This document shows, piece by piece, positions 48,179 to 57,904 of a stretch of 64,000 nucleotides of DNA; positions within the stretch are counted from its first letter, which is position 1; each line of letters begins with the position of its first letter. A model generated the notes under the pieces. That model did no database searches and had not been told where the DNA came from. It saw only the letters and a list, made by a program, of their open reading frames with translations. Origin of the DNA: Rhizobiaceae bacterium (GTDB lineage: Bacteria; Pseudomonadota; Alphaproteobacteria; Rhizobiales; Rhizobiaceae); the NCBI GenBank assembly GCA_028279875.1, contig JANQMU010000056.1, positions 17,121 to 81,120 of the forward strand, written 5' to 3'. The position numbers and the translations under genes were made by a program.

Positions 48179-48590
48179 GGCCGTTTTCCTCCCCTGCAAG
48201 CCGGTCCATTTCCTCGAATGTGGCCCGGGCGATCTTGATGGCGCGGTTCGCCGCCGGGACGCCGGCATAGATCGCGACATGCAGCAGCGTCTCGCAGATA
48301 TCCTCGCGGGTGGTGCCGGTATTGGCGGTTGCACGAATATGCATGGCCACCTCTTCGTCATGGCCGAGCGCCGCCAGCAGTGCAATCGTGACGATAGAGC
48401 GTTCGCGCAGGGTCCAGTTGGGTCGTGACCAGACATGTCCCCAGGCCGATTCGACGATCAGTTCCTGGAAAGGCGCGTCGAATGCCGTCTTGCCGGATTC
48501 GGCGCGGTCCACATGGGCATCGCCCAGCACATTGCGCCGTGTCTCCATACCCTCGGAATATCTGTGGGAGTTCGCCCTGCCCTCCGCCAT
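48171..48590 (-). CDS. pcaC: 4-carboxymuconolactone decarboxylase
   Basis: 139 aa from the ATG at 48590 with GGAG in front; an 18-codon upstream extension has no ribosome site. Family pattern: [34 protein letters not shown], then [16 protein letters not shown], the usual AhpD-like decarboxylase fold. It decarboxylates 4-carboxymuconolactone to the enol-lactone. First gene of the operon, divergent from pcaQ. The enzyme that makes its substrate (PcaB) and the next one (PcaD) are not encoded here. Confidence 0.93.
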   Translation of the reverse strand: MAEGRANSHRYSEGMETRRNVLGDAHVDRAESGKTAFDAPFQELIVESAWGHVWSRPNWTLRERSIVTIALLAALGHDEEVAMHIRATANTGTTREDICETLLHVAIYAGVPAANRAIKIARATFEEMDRLAGEENGHA

Positions 48591-48703
48591 GGAATTCTCC
48601 AACCTGACCAGTTCGATGCCAATGCGGCCGGCAACAATAGGCACTCCCGCCGGCTTTTGTCATCCGCCTCTCGACAAATGGCACGTTACATATTTAAATC
48701 GGG

Positions 48704-49666
48704 ATGAAAAATGAAATAATCTCTAAAATGAATATCGCAACAGGTATGAATTCACTTCGCCGGGTAAAATTGAGACATCTGGAGACATTTGTCGAAGTCG
48801 CGCGCCAGAAAAGCGTCAGCCGCGCCGCCGAGAATCTCAACCTGACACAGCCGGCCGTGACCCGCACCATTCGCGAGCTGGAGGAGATCTGCGGCAAACC
48901 GCTGGTGGAGAAGGACGGCCGCGGCATCCGCATCTCCCATTACGGCGAAGTGTTCCTGCGCTACGCCGGCAGTAGCCTCGCCGCCGCGCGCGGCGGCATC
49001 AACGCCCTGGCGCAACTCAGCCTCTCCGACGGACCGCTGGTCCGGCTCGGCGCCCTCCCCACCGTTTCATCGACCATCGTTCCCGTGGCCGTCTCCCATT
49101 ACCTTGAATCCGGCATGCACAACCGCCTGAGCGTCGTCACCGGCGAGAACCGGGTCCTGCTCGACCAGCTCCGGGTGGGCGAGCTCGACCTTGTCATGGG
49201 CCGGCTTCCGGCCCCTGAAAACATGCAGGGGCTGATCTTCGAACCCTTGTTCCGCGACAAGGTGGTCTTTGCCGTCAAGACCGACCATCCCCTCGCTGAC
49301 CGGGCCCAAATCGCCGTCGATGCCCTCAACGCCTATCCGGTTCTGGTGCCGACCCGGCAGTCGATCATCCGCCCTTTCGTCGACCGGCTGTTCATCGAAC
49401 AGGGGATCACCGTGCCGCTGCGGGCCATTGAAACGGTGTCGGATTCCTTCGGCCACGCTTTTGTCCGGCAGTTCGACGCAATCTGGATCATCTCGCGCGG
49501 CGTCGTGTCAGGCGAAATCGCCTCCGGTGAGTTCACCACCCTGCCCTTCGACACGGAGTCGACGCGTGGCTCCGTCGGGCTGATCACCCGAAGGGAGGTG
49601 AGCCTTGGGCCGGGCGCCCAGATGTTTGCCGAAACGCTGCGCCACGCAGCCGCCCTTGCACCCTGA
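48704..49666 (+). CDS. pcaQ: LysR-family regulator of protocatechuate genes (PcaQ-like)
   Basis: 320 aa. The winged helix has RHLETFVEVARQKSVSRAAE and LTQPAVTRTIRELEE, and the C-terminal effector domain follows. The PcaQ group is supported by the position: divergent from pcaC. Met codons at 48704, 48728 and 48746 are possible starts; family alignment favours 48746 (MNSLRRVKLRHLETF) but no start has a clear ribosome site. It probably activates pcaCHGIJF in response to a carboxymuconate-type intermediate. I could not find a convincing PcaQ box. Confidence 0.87.
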   Translation: MKNEIISKMNIATGMNSLRRVKLRHLETFVEVARQKSVSRAAENLNLTQPAVTRTIRELEEICGKPLVEKDGRGIRISHYGEVFLRYAGSSLAAARGGINALAQLSLSDGPLVRLGALPTVSSTIVPVAVSHYLESGMHNRLSVVTGENRVLLDQLRVGELDLVMGRLPAPENMQGLIFEPLFRDKVVFAVKTDHPLADRAQIAVDALNAYPVLVPTRQSIIRPFVDRLFIEQGITVPLRAIETVSDSFGHAFVRQFDAIWIISRGVVSGEIASGEFTTLPFDTESTRGSVGLITRREVSLGPGAQMFAETLRHAAALAP

Positions 49667-49693
49667 CTGCGGGCACGTTCTGCCGCGGCACGG

Positions 49694-50683
49694 TCAATGA
49701 ACGTCCGTCGACAGGAGCAACACGACATTCATGCCGGCCCGCACCCGGGCATGGATTTCTTCAATGACCCGCAAAGCGGACCGGCCATCGCCGATCGAAA
49801 CGCAACGTCGCTCGGCTTCCCGGCGTGCCAACTCCAATATAGCGGCGCAGACCGCCTCCTCGTGGCAAATCAGATCGGCCGCCTGAAGGTGTCGCATCGC
49901 CTTGATCGTCAGTTGCTCCGCGTTGTCGAAGGGCGCATGGATGACTGTCAGGCAACCCTCTCCCTGCACCGCCCCCTCATCCTGACATGCGGCAAGCAGT
50001 TTGCGGGCAACATCCGCATCGGGCGCGGCGGCGAAGGCCTGATCGACAAACCGCTCCCAGAACAGGCGACGCTGGCGACCCGGCGACAGCGTTTTCATGA
50101 CGGATGCCCGCATTTTGTGGGCCAATCTCCCCCAACCGGCAAGCGAGGCGGGAAGCAGCGTTTCGATGCGGCGGCGGATCGCCTGCCCGAGGATCGGCGC
50201 CGCGCCGTCCGTCGAGATGCCGACGACCACCGGCGAACGATTCACAATCGATCCGAACTGGAAATCGCAATAGGCAGGATTGTCGATCACATTGACCGGA
50301 ACGCCGGCCGCATGCGCGGCCCGTTGAAAACGGCCGGCAGCCCCGTCACAGGCAAGATCGCCAACCGCAAGACAGGCCCCGTCGAAAACGTCGCGATCCC
50401 ACTCGCGGTTTTCAAGGTGAAAACGAAGATCCGGCCGACCGGACCGGCTGAGACCCAGAAGCGCCGACCCCACTGACCTTGTGTAGATATGAACCTCGGC
50501 ACCAGCCGACGCCAGCAATTCAGCCTTCCAAGCTGCGGCGTCCGATCCGCCCGCGACAACCACTTTCCTGCCGTCCAGCCTGAAGAACACCGGCAGGACC
50601 GCCAGCCTATCCACACGACGCGGTGATCCCGGTCGGGCACGGCCGACCTCTTCATTCAGCCGGTAGGGAACGGTGTTCATCAA
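49694..50683 (-). CDS. siroheme synthase N-terminal domain with truncated SUMT remnant
   Basis: 329 aa. Residues about 27-235 are the CysG N-terminal dehydrogenase/ferrochelatase: LPVFFRLDGRKVVVAGGSDAA, then VNVIDNPAYCDFQFGSIVNR (quoted pieces) and GISTDGAAPILGQAIR. Residues 243-329 align with the start of the methyltransferase domain (LTIKAMRHLQAADLICHE, ILELARREAERR), but the SAM-binding GAGPGDP motif is replaced by IHAPFDN and the protein stops after about 87 residues of a roughly 250-residue domain. It can oxidise and chelate precorrin-2 but not methylate uroporphyrinogen. It follows nasA and overlaps it. It supplies siroheme for NirB. Confidence 0.85.
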   Translation of the reverse strand: MMNTVPYRLNEEVGRARPGSPRRVDRLAVLPVFFRLDGRKVVVAGGSDAAAWKAELLASAGAEVHIYTRSVGSALLGLSRSGRPDLRFHLENREWDRDVFDGACLAVGDLACDGAAGRFQRAAHAAGVPVNVIDNPAYCDFQFGSIVNRSPVVVGISTDGAAPILGQAIRRRIETLLPASLAGWGRLAHKMRASVMKTLSPGRQRRLFWERFVDQAFAAAPDADVARKLLAACQDEGAVQGEGCLTVIHAPFDNAEQLTIKAMRHLQAADLICHEEAVCAAILELARREAERRCVSIGDGRSALRVIEEIHARVRAGMNVVLLLSTDVH

Positions 50684-53339
50684 TGATCTCGCTGATTTCG
50701 GGCCGGCATGAACCGCATTCGGTGCCGGCCTTCAAAATCTCACCGACCGCCCGAACGGAATGGCCCCCCGATCTCACACAGTCAGCGATTTCCGTTGCGC
50801 CGATGCCGTGGCACGCACAAATGATGGCGCCGCGCCCGGGCTGCTCGACGCCAGGTCGTCCGGCAATCATGCCGACACGCCGTGAGGAGCGTCCCGGCCC
50901 GTCGCCGAGGCGTTCGGCCACCCACGCCCGGGAGATCCGGACAGGCCGGTGGCACAGGTAGAGCGCACCGATGAATCGATCACCTTCGAAGAGCGCCAGC
51001 CTGTGGTCGCCCTTTTGGCTGTCCGCATAGGCGGAACAGTCAATTCCCGCGCCGGCGCCGACCCGAAAAAGCCGACGGGCCAGCAATTCTGGCGCCTCGA
51101 CGATTCGCCGGAAAGCCAATTCGGTACGCCATCCGCCATAGCATTTGGCCACCGCCCAGTAATCACATCCGGAAAGGTCAGGACATCGGCTGCTCACCGC
51201 AAAGCCGAAATGCTCGCTTTCGAAGCGCCTGGCGCTTGCCGGAGCACTCTTGGATGCGGGCTGGCCGGAAACCGGGTCAAGCAGCGCCGGCACCAATGCA
51301 TCGACCCGCGCTTTGGATGCGAACTGGTCGGTCCAGTGGATGGGCACAAACAGGCATCCTCTCTTTTGGCGATCCGTGATCACCGCCCGGCCGACGAATT
51401 CGCCATGTGGTGTCGCGACCTCGACAAGGTCCGCATCGCCAATCTGCAGCCCGGCGGCATCTGCCGGGTGAATCTCCACAAACGGCTCGGCAATATGGCT
51501 CGACAGACGCTCGCTGCGGGCGGTTCGTGTCATGGTGTGCCAATGATCCCGCACGCGGCCGGTATTCATCACAAACGGATATTGCGTCGTCACAGCCGGC
51601 GGCACGACCTGTCCGGGCACGACCAGCCGAGCCCTGCCGTCGGCGGTATGGAACCCCCCCGCGGAAAAGAACCGGCTGCCTGGCCTGTCGCCGGATGCCG
51701 GCCGCGGCCATTGAAAGGGCTGCAGCGTGTCATAGCCAGCACGTGATATGTTTCTAACGGCGCCGATGTCGAACGCGCGCGAACCGTCATTGTTGTAGGA
51801 GGACAACGCCGCGTGCTCCCGGAAAATGGCAGCAGCATCCGCATAGTCAAAGGCTTCTTTGAACCCCATGCGTTGCGCCACCTGAGCCACTTGCCACCAG
51901 TCGGCCCGCGTTTCACCTGGCGGGCGAAGGAATGCCCGCTGCCGTGAAATCCGCCGTTCCGAGTTGGTGACCGTTCCGTCCTTCTCGCCCCAGGCCATCG
52001 ACGGCAATTTGACATCCGCATGACGGATCGTGTCGTTTTCGGCCACAACGTCGGACACGACGACAAAGGGACAGTCGGCGATGGCCGCCGCCACCGCATC
52101 GGCCCGCGGCAGGCTGTCGACGGGATTGGTCGCCATGATCCAGATCGCCTTGATCCGCCCATCGCCAACCGCGTCAAACAGCTCGACCGCCTTCAGACCC
52201 GGCTTGTTTGCAACCGCGGGCGCATTCCAGAACCGGCGGACCAGTTCCCTTTGCGCCGGATTGTCGAGGTCCATATGGGCGGCGAGCATACTGGCCAGCC
52301 CGCCGACCTCCCGCCCGCCCATGGCATTGGGCTGGCCGGTGATGGAAAAGGGTCCGGCTCCGGGTTTTCCGATCCGCCCGGTCGCCAGGTGGCAATTGAT
52401 GATGGCATTCACCTTGTCGGTGCCCGATGACGACTGGTTGACACCCTGGCTGTAGAGGGTGACGGTTTTCTCCGTTGCTGCAAACCAGTCGTAGAACGTT
52501 GCAATATCACGCTCGTCAAGATCGGTCTCGCGCGCGACGCGGGCAATGGTGTGCTCGGCAACATGCTGGTGTACATCGATGAATCCGTTTGTGAAGGAAT
52601 CGATGTAAGCGATATCCATCGCTTCCCTTTCCACGAGCGCGCGCAGCAATCCGCAAAACAGCGCGACATCGCCGTCGGGTGCGATCGCCAGATGCAGATC
52701 TGCCAGAGCGGCCGTCGGTGTTCGCCGCGGATCGATCAGCACGATCTTCAGGTCGGGGCGCGATGATTTGGCCTGCTGCAGCCGCTGGTAAAGCACCGGA
52801 TGGCACCACGCCAGATTGGAACCGGCCAGCACGACAAGATCCGCCTGTTCCAGATCCTCATAGCAACCCGGCACGGTATCCGAACCGAAAGCCCGGCGGT
52901 GACCGCTGACGCTGGACGCCATGCACAGCCGTGAATTCGTGTCGATATTGGCACTGCCGATGAATCCCTTCATCAGCTTGTTGGCCACATAATAATCTTC
53001 GGTCAGCAATTGACCCGAGACGTAAAACGCCACGGAGTCGGGTCCATGGCACTCGATCGCGGCGGCAAACCGTTCGGCGATGAGGTCCAGCGCCCGGTCC
53101 CACCCAACCCGCTGCCCGCCGATTTCAGGATGAAGCAGCCGCCCCTCAAGCCCCAGCGTTTCCGCCAGCGCGGCACCCTTGGAACACAGCCTGCCATGAT
53201 TGGCCGGATGCTCCGGATCACCCTCGATGGAGACCGGCCCGCCGGGCGGATGATCCGCGATGATCCCGCATCCGACGCCGCAATAGGGACAGGTCGTTCT
53301 CGTCCTGCGGGCGGTGGTATCGGGTGCCTTGACCAGCAT
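50652..53339 (-). CDS. nasA: assimilatory nitrate reductase catalytic subunit
   Basis: 895 aa molybdopterin oxidoreductase. The [4Fe-4S] ligands are C17, C20, C24 and C52 (CPYCGVGC ... LCSKG). Bis-MGD contacts include GQPNAMGGREVGG and VMNTGRVRDHWHTMTRT. A C-terminal BFD-like [2Fe-2S] domain is fused (CACHGIG ... CGSC), as in NasA rather than Nap or Nar. It reduces nitrate to nitrite in the cytosol. No Tat signal. It starts 1 nt before the nirD stop end in the nitrate operon. Confidence 0.96.
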   Translation of the reverse strand: MLVKAPDTTARRTRTTCPYCGVGCGIIADHPPGGPVSIEGDPEHPANHGRLCSKGAALAETLGLEGRLLHPEIGGQRVGWDRALDLIAERFAAAIECHGPDSVAFYVSGQLLTEDYYVANKLMKGFIGSANIDTNSRLCMASSVSGHRRAFGSDTVPGCYEDLEQADLVVLAGSNLAWCHPVLYQRLQQAKSSRPDLKIVLIDPRRTPTAALADLHLAIAPDGDVALFCGLLRALVEREAMDIAYIDSFTNGFIDVHQHVAEHTIARVARETDLDERDIATFYDWFAATEKTVTLYSQGVNQSSSGTDKVNAIINCHLATGRIGKPGAGPFSITGQPNAMGGREVGGLASMLAAHMDLDNPAQRELVRRFWNAPAVANKPGLKAVELFDAVGDGRIKAIWIMATNPVDSLPRADAVAAAIADCPFVVVSDVVAENDTIRHADVKLPSMAWGEKDGTVTNSERRISRQRAFLRPPGETRADWWQVAQVAQRMGFKEAFDYADAAAIFREHAALSSYNNDGSRAFDIGAVRNISRAGYDTLQPFQWPRPASGDRPGSRFFSAGGFHTADGRARLVVPGQVVPPAVTTQYPFVMNTGRVRDHWHTMTRTARSERLSSHIAEPFVEIHPADAAGLQIGDADLVEVATPHGEFVGRAVITDRQKRGCLFVPIHWTDQFASKARVDALVPALLDPVSGQPASKSAPASARRFESEHFGFAVSSRCPDLSGCDYWAVAKCYGGWRTELAFRRIVEAPELLARRLFRVGAGAGIDCSAYADSQKGDHRLALFEGDRFIGALYLCHRPVRISRAWVAERLGDGPGRSSRRVGMIAGRPGVEQPGRGAIICACHGIGATEIADCVRSGGHSVRAVGEILKAGTECGSCRPEISEIIDEHRSLPAE

Positions 53340-53684
53340 TCAGCGACCCGTTCCCGGTTTGGCGGAGAGGCTGAGATAGATCCTCTCACCGTCCAGCCGG
53401 CAGGCATAGGCCCGGGTCGCGCCGTCATCGGCTCCCCGTGCCACGCCGCTCTCGAGCGAGATCACCCAATTGTGCAGGGGACAGGTCACACAACCATCGT
53501 GGACGATGCCCTGGCTGAGCGGTCCCCCTTGATGCGGACACCGGTCCTCCAGCGCAAAGACGCGGTCATCGCTGGTCCGGAAAAGCGCAATGGTCGTTGC
53601 CCCGGTCTGGACGCAACGCGCGCCGCGCCTCGGGATATCGTCCAAACACCCTACATCGATCCATTGCGGTGTAACGACATTCAT
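53340..53684 (-). CDS. nirD: nitrite reductase small subunit (Rieske)
   Basis: 114 aa. The Rieske pattern CPHQGGPLSQG ... CPLHNW gives the ligands of a [2Fe-2S] cluster (both Cys-His pairs intact). NirD is the small partner of NirB in NADH-dependent nitrite reductase; many NirD proteins lack these ligands, and this one keeps them. The start overlaps the nirB stop by 4 nt. Confidence 0.95.
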   Translation of the reverse strand: MNVVTPQWIDVGCLDDIPRRGARCVQTGATTIALFRTSDDRVFALEDRCPHQGGPLSQGIVHDGCVTCPLHNWVISLESGVARGADDGATRAYACRLDGERIYLSLSAKPGTGR

Positions 53685-56143
53685 CGGACAACCTCCAGCG
53701 GCAGCGTCGCCATGGGCTGGAATTCATGCTTGTCCTTGCCGGAAACACGCTCCGACCAGGGATCGACCTGTGCATATTGCTGCGAAAAGACGAATCGATC
53801 GAAATAGGCCCTGCGGCGGTCGGGATCGTCCCGGATCTGCTTTCGGACCTCGTCATGGCCGATCCGTCTGGCCCATTTGTAAATGCGTTCGAGATACCAT
53901 CCCTGCTCGCGATACATCTGCACCAGCGCGACGACATGCTCCAGTGCCTCGTCCTCGGTCTTGACCGTGCAGAGGATGTCCGTGCCCTTGATATCGAGGC
54001 CTGCCGCGCCGGCGAAATGAATTTCGAAACCTGAATCCACGCAGACGATACCGACATCCTTGCAGGTCGCCTCGGCGCAATTGCGCGGACAGCCCGACAC
54101 CGCCATCTTGACTTTCGCCGGTGTCCACGACCCCCACATGAATTTCTCGATGCGGATGCCGAGCCCGGTCGAATCCTGGGTTCCAAAGCGGCACCAATCC
54201 GTTCCGACGCAGGTTTTGACCGTTCTCAGGCCCTTGGCATAGGCGTGTCCGGATATGAAACCCACCTTGCCGAGATCGGCCCAGACCTCCGGCAGGTCCT
54301 CCTTTTTGATGCCGAGCATGTCGATACGCTGCCCGCCGGTGACCTTGACCGTCGGAATATCGAACTTGTCCACCACATCGGCGATCGCCCGCAACTCGGT
54401 CGACGAGGTGACCCCGCCCCACATGCGCGGGACGACCGAATAGGTACCGTCCTTCTGGATATTGGCGTGCACCCGTTCATTGACGAACCGGGACTGGTAA
54501 TCGTCGGCATAGTCATCAGGCCAGTCGCTGACCAGATAGTAGTTCAGGGCGGGACGGCATTTCGCGCAACCGCATGACGTCGTCCATTCAAGCTCCTGCA
54601 TCACCGCCGGTATGGTCTTCAGGCGTTTTGCCTTGATGAGCCGCCGCACATCGTCGTGCCCCAGCGGGGTGCAGCCGCACATCGACGTCACCGCCGCGGG
54701 ATCATAGGCGTCACCAAGCGTCGCCGCCATGAGCTGCTCGACCAGACCGGTACAGGTTCCGCACGACGCCGATGCCTTGGTATGGGCGCGCACTGCATCG
54801 AGACTGCTCAGGTCCTTGTCCCGGATGGCGCCCACGATCTTGGATTTGCAAACGCCGTTGCAGCCGCAGATTTCTGCATCATCCGGCAAGGCTGCAACGG
54901 CCGCCATAGGGTCCACGGGAGATTCCCCCTGATAGGCCTGGCCGAAAATCAGCGTGTCCCGCATCGGCGAGATATCGGTCTGTTTTTTCAGCAAGTCGAA
55001 AAACCACGGCCCGTCTGACGTCTCTCCGTAAAGAACCGCGCCGATGATGCGATCATCCTGCAAAACCAGACGTTTATAGATGCCGGCCGTGGCATCGCGC
55101 AGGACGATTTCCTGCCGGTCGTCGGCGTCTGCAAAATCACCGGCGGAGTAAAGGTCAATGCCGGTCACCTTGAGCTTGGTCGCAGTCACCGCCCCGCCAA
55201 AACCCGCCGCGTCGCCCATCAGCTGCCCCGCAACAACCCGCGCCATCTCGTAAAGCGGTGCGACCAGCCCGTAACACTGACCATTGTGCTCGGCGCACTC
55301 GCCAAGTGCGAAGATATCCGGATCGGATGTCCGCATGTCATCGGTCACGAGAACACCGCGACTGACCGCCAGCCCGGCCTCCCCGGCAAGGCACGAGGAC
55401 GGCCTGATCCCGACGGCCATCACCACCATCGTCGCCGCGATCTGCGTGCCGTCATCCAGCAAAACGCCCGTCACCCGTCCATCGGCCCCGCATATCGCCT
55501 CGGTGTTGGCCGAGGTGAACACATCGATTCCGCGCTCCAGAAAGGCTTCTTTCAGCAGGAAACCGGCCGCCGGATCGAGTTGCCGCTCCATCAGGGTGGG
55601 CATCAGGTGGAGGACCGTGACCTCCATGCCCTGCGCCTTCAGACCGGCAGCCGCCTCCAGCCCCAGCAGGCCGCCTCCAATGACGACCGCGCGACCGCCG
55701 CGGCCGGCGACGGCCAGCATTCTTTCCACGTCATCGAGATCGCGATAGGTCAGCACGCCGTCCAGTTCGTGTCCCGGCAGCGGCACGATAACGGGACTGG
55801 AACCGGTGGCGATCACCAGCTTGTCATAGCCCTCGGAAACCCCCTGTTCGGACGTGACAACCTTCTCCCGCCTGTCGATCGAGGTGACCCTTGCCGCCTT
55901 GTGCAGGCGCACACCGCGCTCCTCGTACCAGCGGTCCGAATGCGTGATGATATCCTCATAGCGCTTTTCGCCGGAAAGCACCGGCGACAACATCAGACGG
56001 TTGTAATTGACACGCGGCTCCGCATTGAAAATGGTCACATCGAAGGCGTCGGGTGCGGCATCGAAGAGATGTTCCAGCATCCTGCCCGGCGCCATGCCAT
56101 TGCCGATAACCACCAGCTTCTCTCTTTGTGTCATTGCATTCAC
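53681..56143 (-). CDS. nirB: nitrite reductase [NAD(P)H] large subunit
   Basis: 820 aa flavo-siroheme protein. The FAD/NAD domain starts VIGNGMAPGRMLEHLF; the second dinucleotide site is VIGGGLLGLEAAAGLK. Two BFD-like Cys pairs follow (CGCNGVC ... CGTC and CGCTPLG ... CGCAKC), then the siroheme/[4Fe-4S] site CVGTDWCRFG ... SGCPRNC. It reduces nitrite to ammonium with NADH. The GTG start overlaps the upstream stop (GTGA). Full length for the family. Confidence 0.96.
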   Translation of the reverse strand: MNAMTQREKLVVIGNGMAPGRMLEHLFDAAPDAFDVTIFNAEPRVNYNRLMLSPVLSGEKRYEDIITHSDRWYEERGVRLHKAARVTSIDRREKVVTSEQGVSEGYDKLVIATGSSPVIVPLPGHELDGVLTYRDLDDVERMLAVAGRGGRAVVIGGGLLGLEAAAGLKAQGMEVTVLHLMPTLMERQLDPAAGFLLKEAFLERGIDVFTSANTEAICGADGRVTGVLLDDGTQIAATMVVMAVGIRPSSCLAGEAGLAVSRGVLVTDDMRTSDPDIFALGECAEHNGQCYGLVAPLYEMARVVAGQLMGDAAGFGGAVTATKLKVTGIDLYSAGDFADADDRQEIVLRDATAGIYKRLVLQDDRIIGAVLYGETSDGPWFFDLLKKQTDISPMRDTLIFGQAYQGESPVDPMAAVAALPDDAEICGCNGVCKSKIVGAIRDKDLSSLDAVRAHTKASASCGTCTGLVEQLMAATLGDAYDPAAVTSMCGCTPLGHDDVRRLIKAKRLKTIPAVMQELEWTTSCGCAKCRPALNYYLVSDWPDDYADDYQSRFVNERVHANIQKDGTYSVVPRMWGGVTSSTELRAIADVVDKFDIPTVKVTGGQRIDMLGIKKEDLPEVWADLGKVGFISGHAYAKGLRTVKTCVGTDWCRFGTQDSTGLGIRIEKFMWGSWTPAKVKMAVSGCPRNCAEATCKDVGIVCVDSGFEIHFAGAAGLDIKGTDILCTVKTEDEALEHVVALVQMYREQGWYLERIYKWARRIGHDEVRKQIRDDPDRRRAYFDRFVFSQQYAQVDPWSERVSGKDKHEFQPMATLPLEVVR

Positions 56144-57894
56144 TCCGCAGCCTCGATATGCGCTCCGGTCGCCTGGCGGGCGATCCGGGCAGCGCGTTTT
56201 TGCTTGATGGACTCCAGCACCTGCGGCGCCGGATCGGCACCGCCCTCATAGGCCTCCAGGAAGGCCAGAAGTTCCTCGCGATAGGCGTAATAATCGCGGT
56301 GGGCGAGCAATGCCTTGCGTGAACGCGGCCTTGGCAGATCGACATCCATGATATTGCCGATCCGCGCATTCGGGCCGTTCGACATCATCACCACCCGGTC
56401 TGCCAGCAAAATCGCCTCATCCACATCATGGGTCACGCAAATCGCCGTCACCCGGGTCCGTGCCCAGACATCCATCAGCACGTCCTGCAATTCCCAGCGC
56501 GTCAGCGAATCCAGCATTCCGAAAGGTTCATCGAGCAGGAGAAGCTTGGGGGACAATGCGAAGGCCCGGGCAATCCCGACACGCTGTTTCATGCCATTGG
56601 ACAGGTCCGCCGCGGGCTTGTGCATGGCATTTCCAAGGCCGACTTTCGACAGGTAATACTCCACCACGTCGCGACGCTCGGCGGCGGAAGCCCTGGGATA
56701 GACCCGGTCGGCCCCGAGCGCGACATTGTCGAATGCCGTCAGCCAGGGCATCAGCGACGGCGCCTGAAAGACGACGGCGCGGTCCGGCCCCGCACGGGTG
56801 ACATGTTGGCCATCCAGGACAATCGCACCACCGCTGATCCGGTTGAGGCCGGCGACCATCGACAGGACGGTCGATTTCCCGCAGCCGGAATGGCCGATCA
56901 GCGTAATGAACTCGCCTTTTTTCAAAGTAAGATCAAAATCGTCCACCACGGTGAGCGGGCCCTTCGGGGTGGGATAGACCTTCGACACCTGGCTGAACGC
57001 CAGATAGCGATCCTCGACTTTCGTGGAGGCGGCATCCACGTAGACGGCCGGAAGCGTTTCGGCATGAGTGATGGGCACCACATTCGGCAACCGGATGTCG
57101 GTCTTCACCTCCGCGTCCCGTTTCGCCCCGATATCCATCAGATAGTCCGTGATCTCGGACCGCAGGCGAATGTAGGTCTCGTTCCGGTTGAGCGCGGCCC
57201 GCTCGCGTGGCCTTTCCAGATCGACGCAAAACTCCGGCCCGAGTGTCGCGTTGGGCCCCGGCGTAAGTGGGATAATGCGGTCGGCGAGAAGCAGCGCCTC
57301 ATCGACATCATTGGTTATCAGGACGATGGTCTTCTTTTCCTGCTGCGAAATCGCCGCGAACTCATCCTGCAGCTTGGCCCGGGTCAGAGCGTCGAGCGCC
57401 GACAGCGGTTCGTCCATCAGCAGAACCTCCGGCTGCAGCGCAAGGGCGCGGGCAACAGCCACCCTTTGTCGCATGCCGCCCGACAGTTCGGCTGGCCGGC
57501 GATCTCGGGCATGGGTCAGCCCGACCATGTCGATGTATTTTTCCGTGATAGCCCGGCGCTCGGACCGCTGCTTGGCACCGAAGACGCAATCGACCGCCAG
57601 TGCCACATTGCCAGCGACCGACAGCCAGGGCAGCAGGGAGTAGGACTGGAAGACAACACCCCGCTCCGGCCCCGGACCGGAGATTTCCTTGCCACGGAAA
57701 ATCACGCCGCCCTGATCCGGTTCGATCAGGCCCGCAAGGGCGGAGATCAATGTGGTCTTGCCGGATCCGGAAAACCCGACAATGGCGATGAATTCCCCTT
57801 CCGCAACCTTGAGATTGATGTCGGTGAGCACGTCGGTGCGATGTGCCGCCTCGCCATAGTGCTTCGACAGGCTGGTGATTTCGAGAATCGTCAT
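56140..57894 (-). CDS. nitrate ABC transporter ATP-binding protein, fused double NBD
   Basis: 584 aa with two ATPase domains (about 1-260 and 300-560). NBD1: Walker A GFSGSGKTT, signature LSGGMRQR, Walker B LLMDEPLSALD, but the H-loop is ITNDVDEA with Asn195 in place of His. NBD2: Walker A GHSGCGKST, signature LSNGMKQR, Walker B LLLDEPFGMLD and a normal H-loop VTHDVDEA. So NBD1 is probably weakly active or regulatory. The cyanobacterial NrtC and NrtD are separate; here both roles are on one chain. It sits between nrtB and nirB. Confidence 0.92.
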   Translation of the reverse strand: MTILEITSLSKHYGEAAHRTDVLTDINLKVAEGEFIAIVGFSGSGKTTLISALAGLIEPDQGGVIFRGKEISGPGPERGVVFQSYSLLPWLSVAGNVALAVDCVFGAKQRSERRAITEKYIDMVGLTHARDRRPAELSGGMRQRVAVARALALQPEVLLMDEPLSALDALTRAKLQDEFAAISQQEKKTIVLITNDVDEALLLADRIIPLTPGPNATLGPEFCVDLERPRERAALNRNETYIRLRSEITDYLMDIGAKRDAEVKTDIRLPNVVPITHAETLPAVYVDAASTKVEDRYLAFSQVSKVYPTPKGPLTVVDDFDLTLKKGEFITLIGHSGCGKSTVLSMVAGLNRISGGAIVLDGQHVTRAGPDRAVVFQAPSLMPWLTAFDNVALGADRVYPRASAAERRDVVEYYLSKVGLGNAMHKPAADLSNGMKQRVGIARAFALSPKLLLLDEPFGMLDSLTRWELQDVLMDVWARTRVTAICVTHDVDEAILLADRVVMMSNGPNARIGNIMDVDLPRPRSRKALLAHRDYYAYREELLAFLEAYEGGADPAPQVLESIKQKRAARIARQATGAHIEAAE

Positions 57895-57904
57895 CGCGCC
57901 GCCC

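Noticed and set aside
48591..48703. PcaQ box or strong promoter between pcaC and pcaQ
   Set aside because: I looked for ATAACC-N4-GGTTA-like and T-N11-A palindromes and found no convincing one. GCCGGC repeats near 48630-48662 are too short and misplaced to call a terminator.
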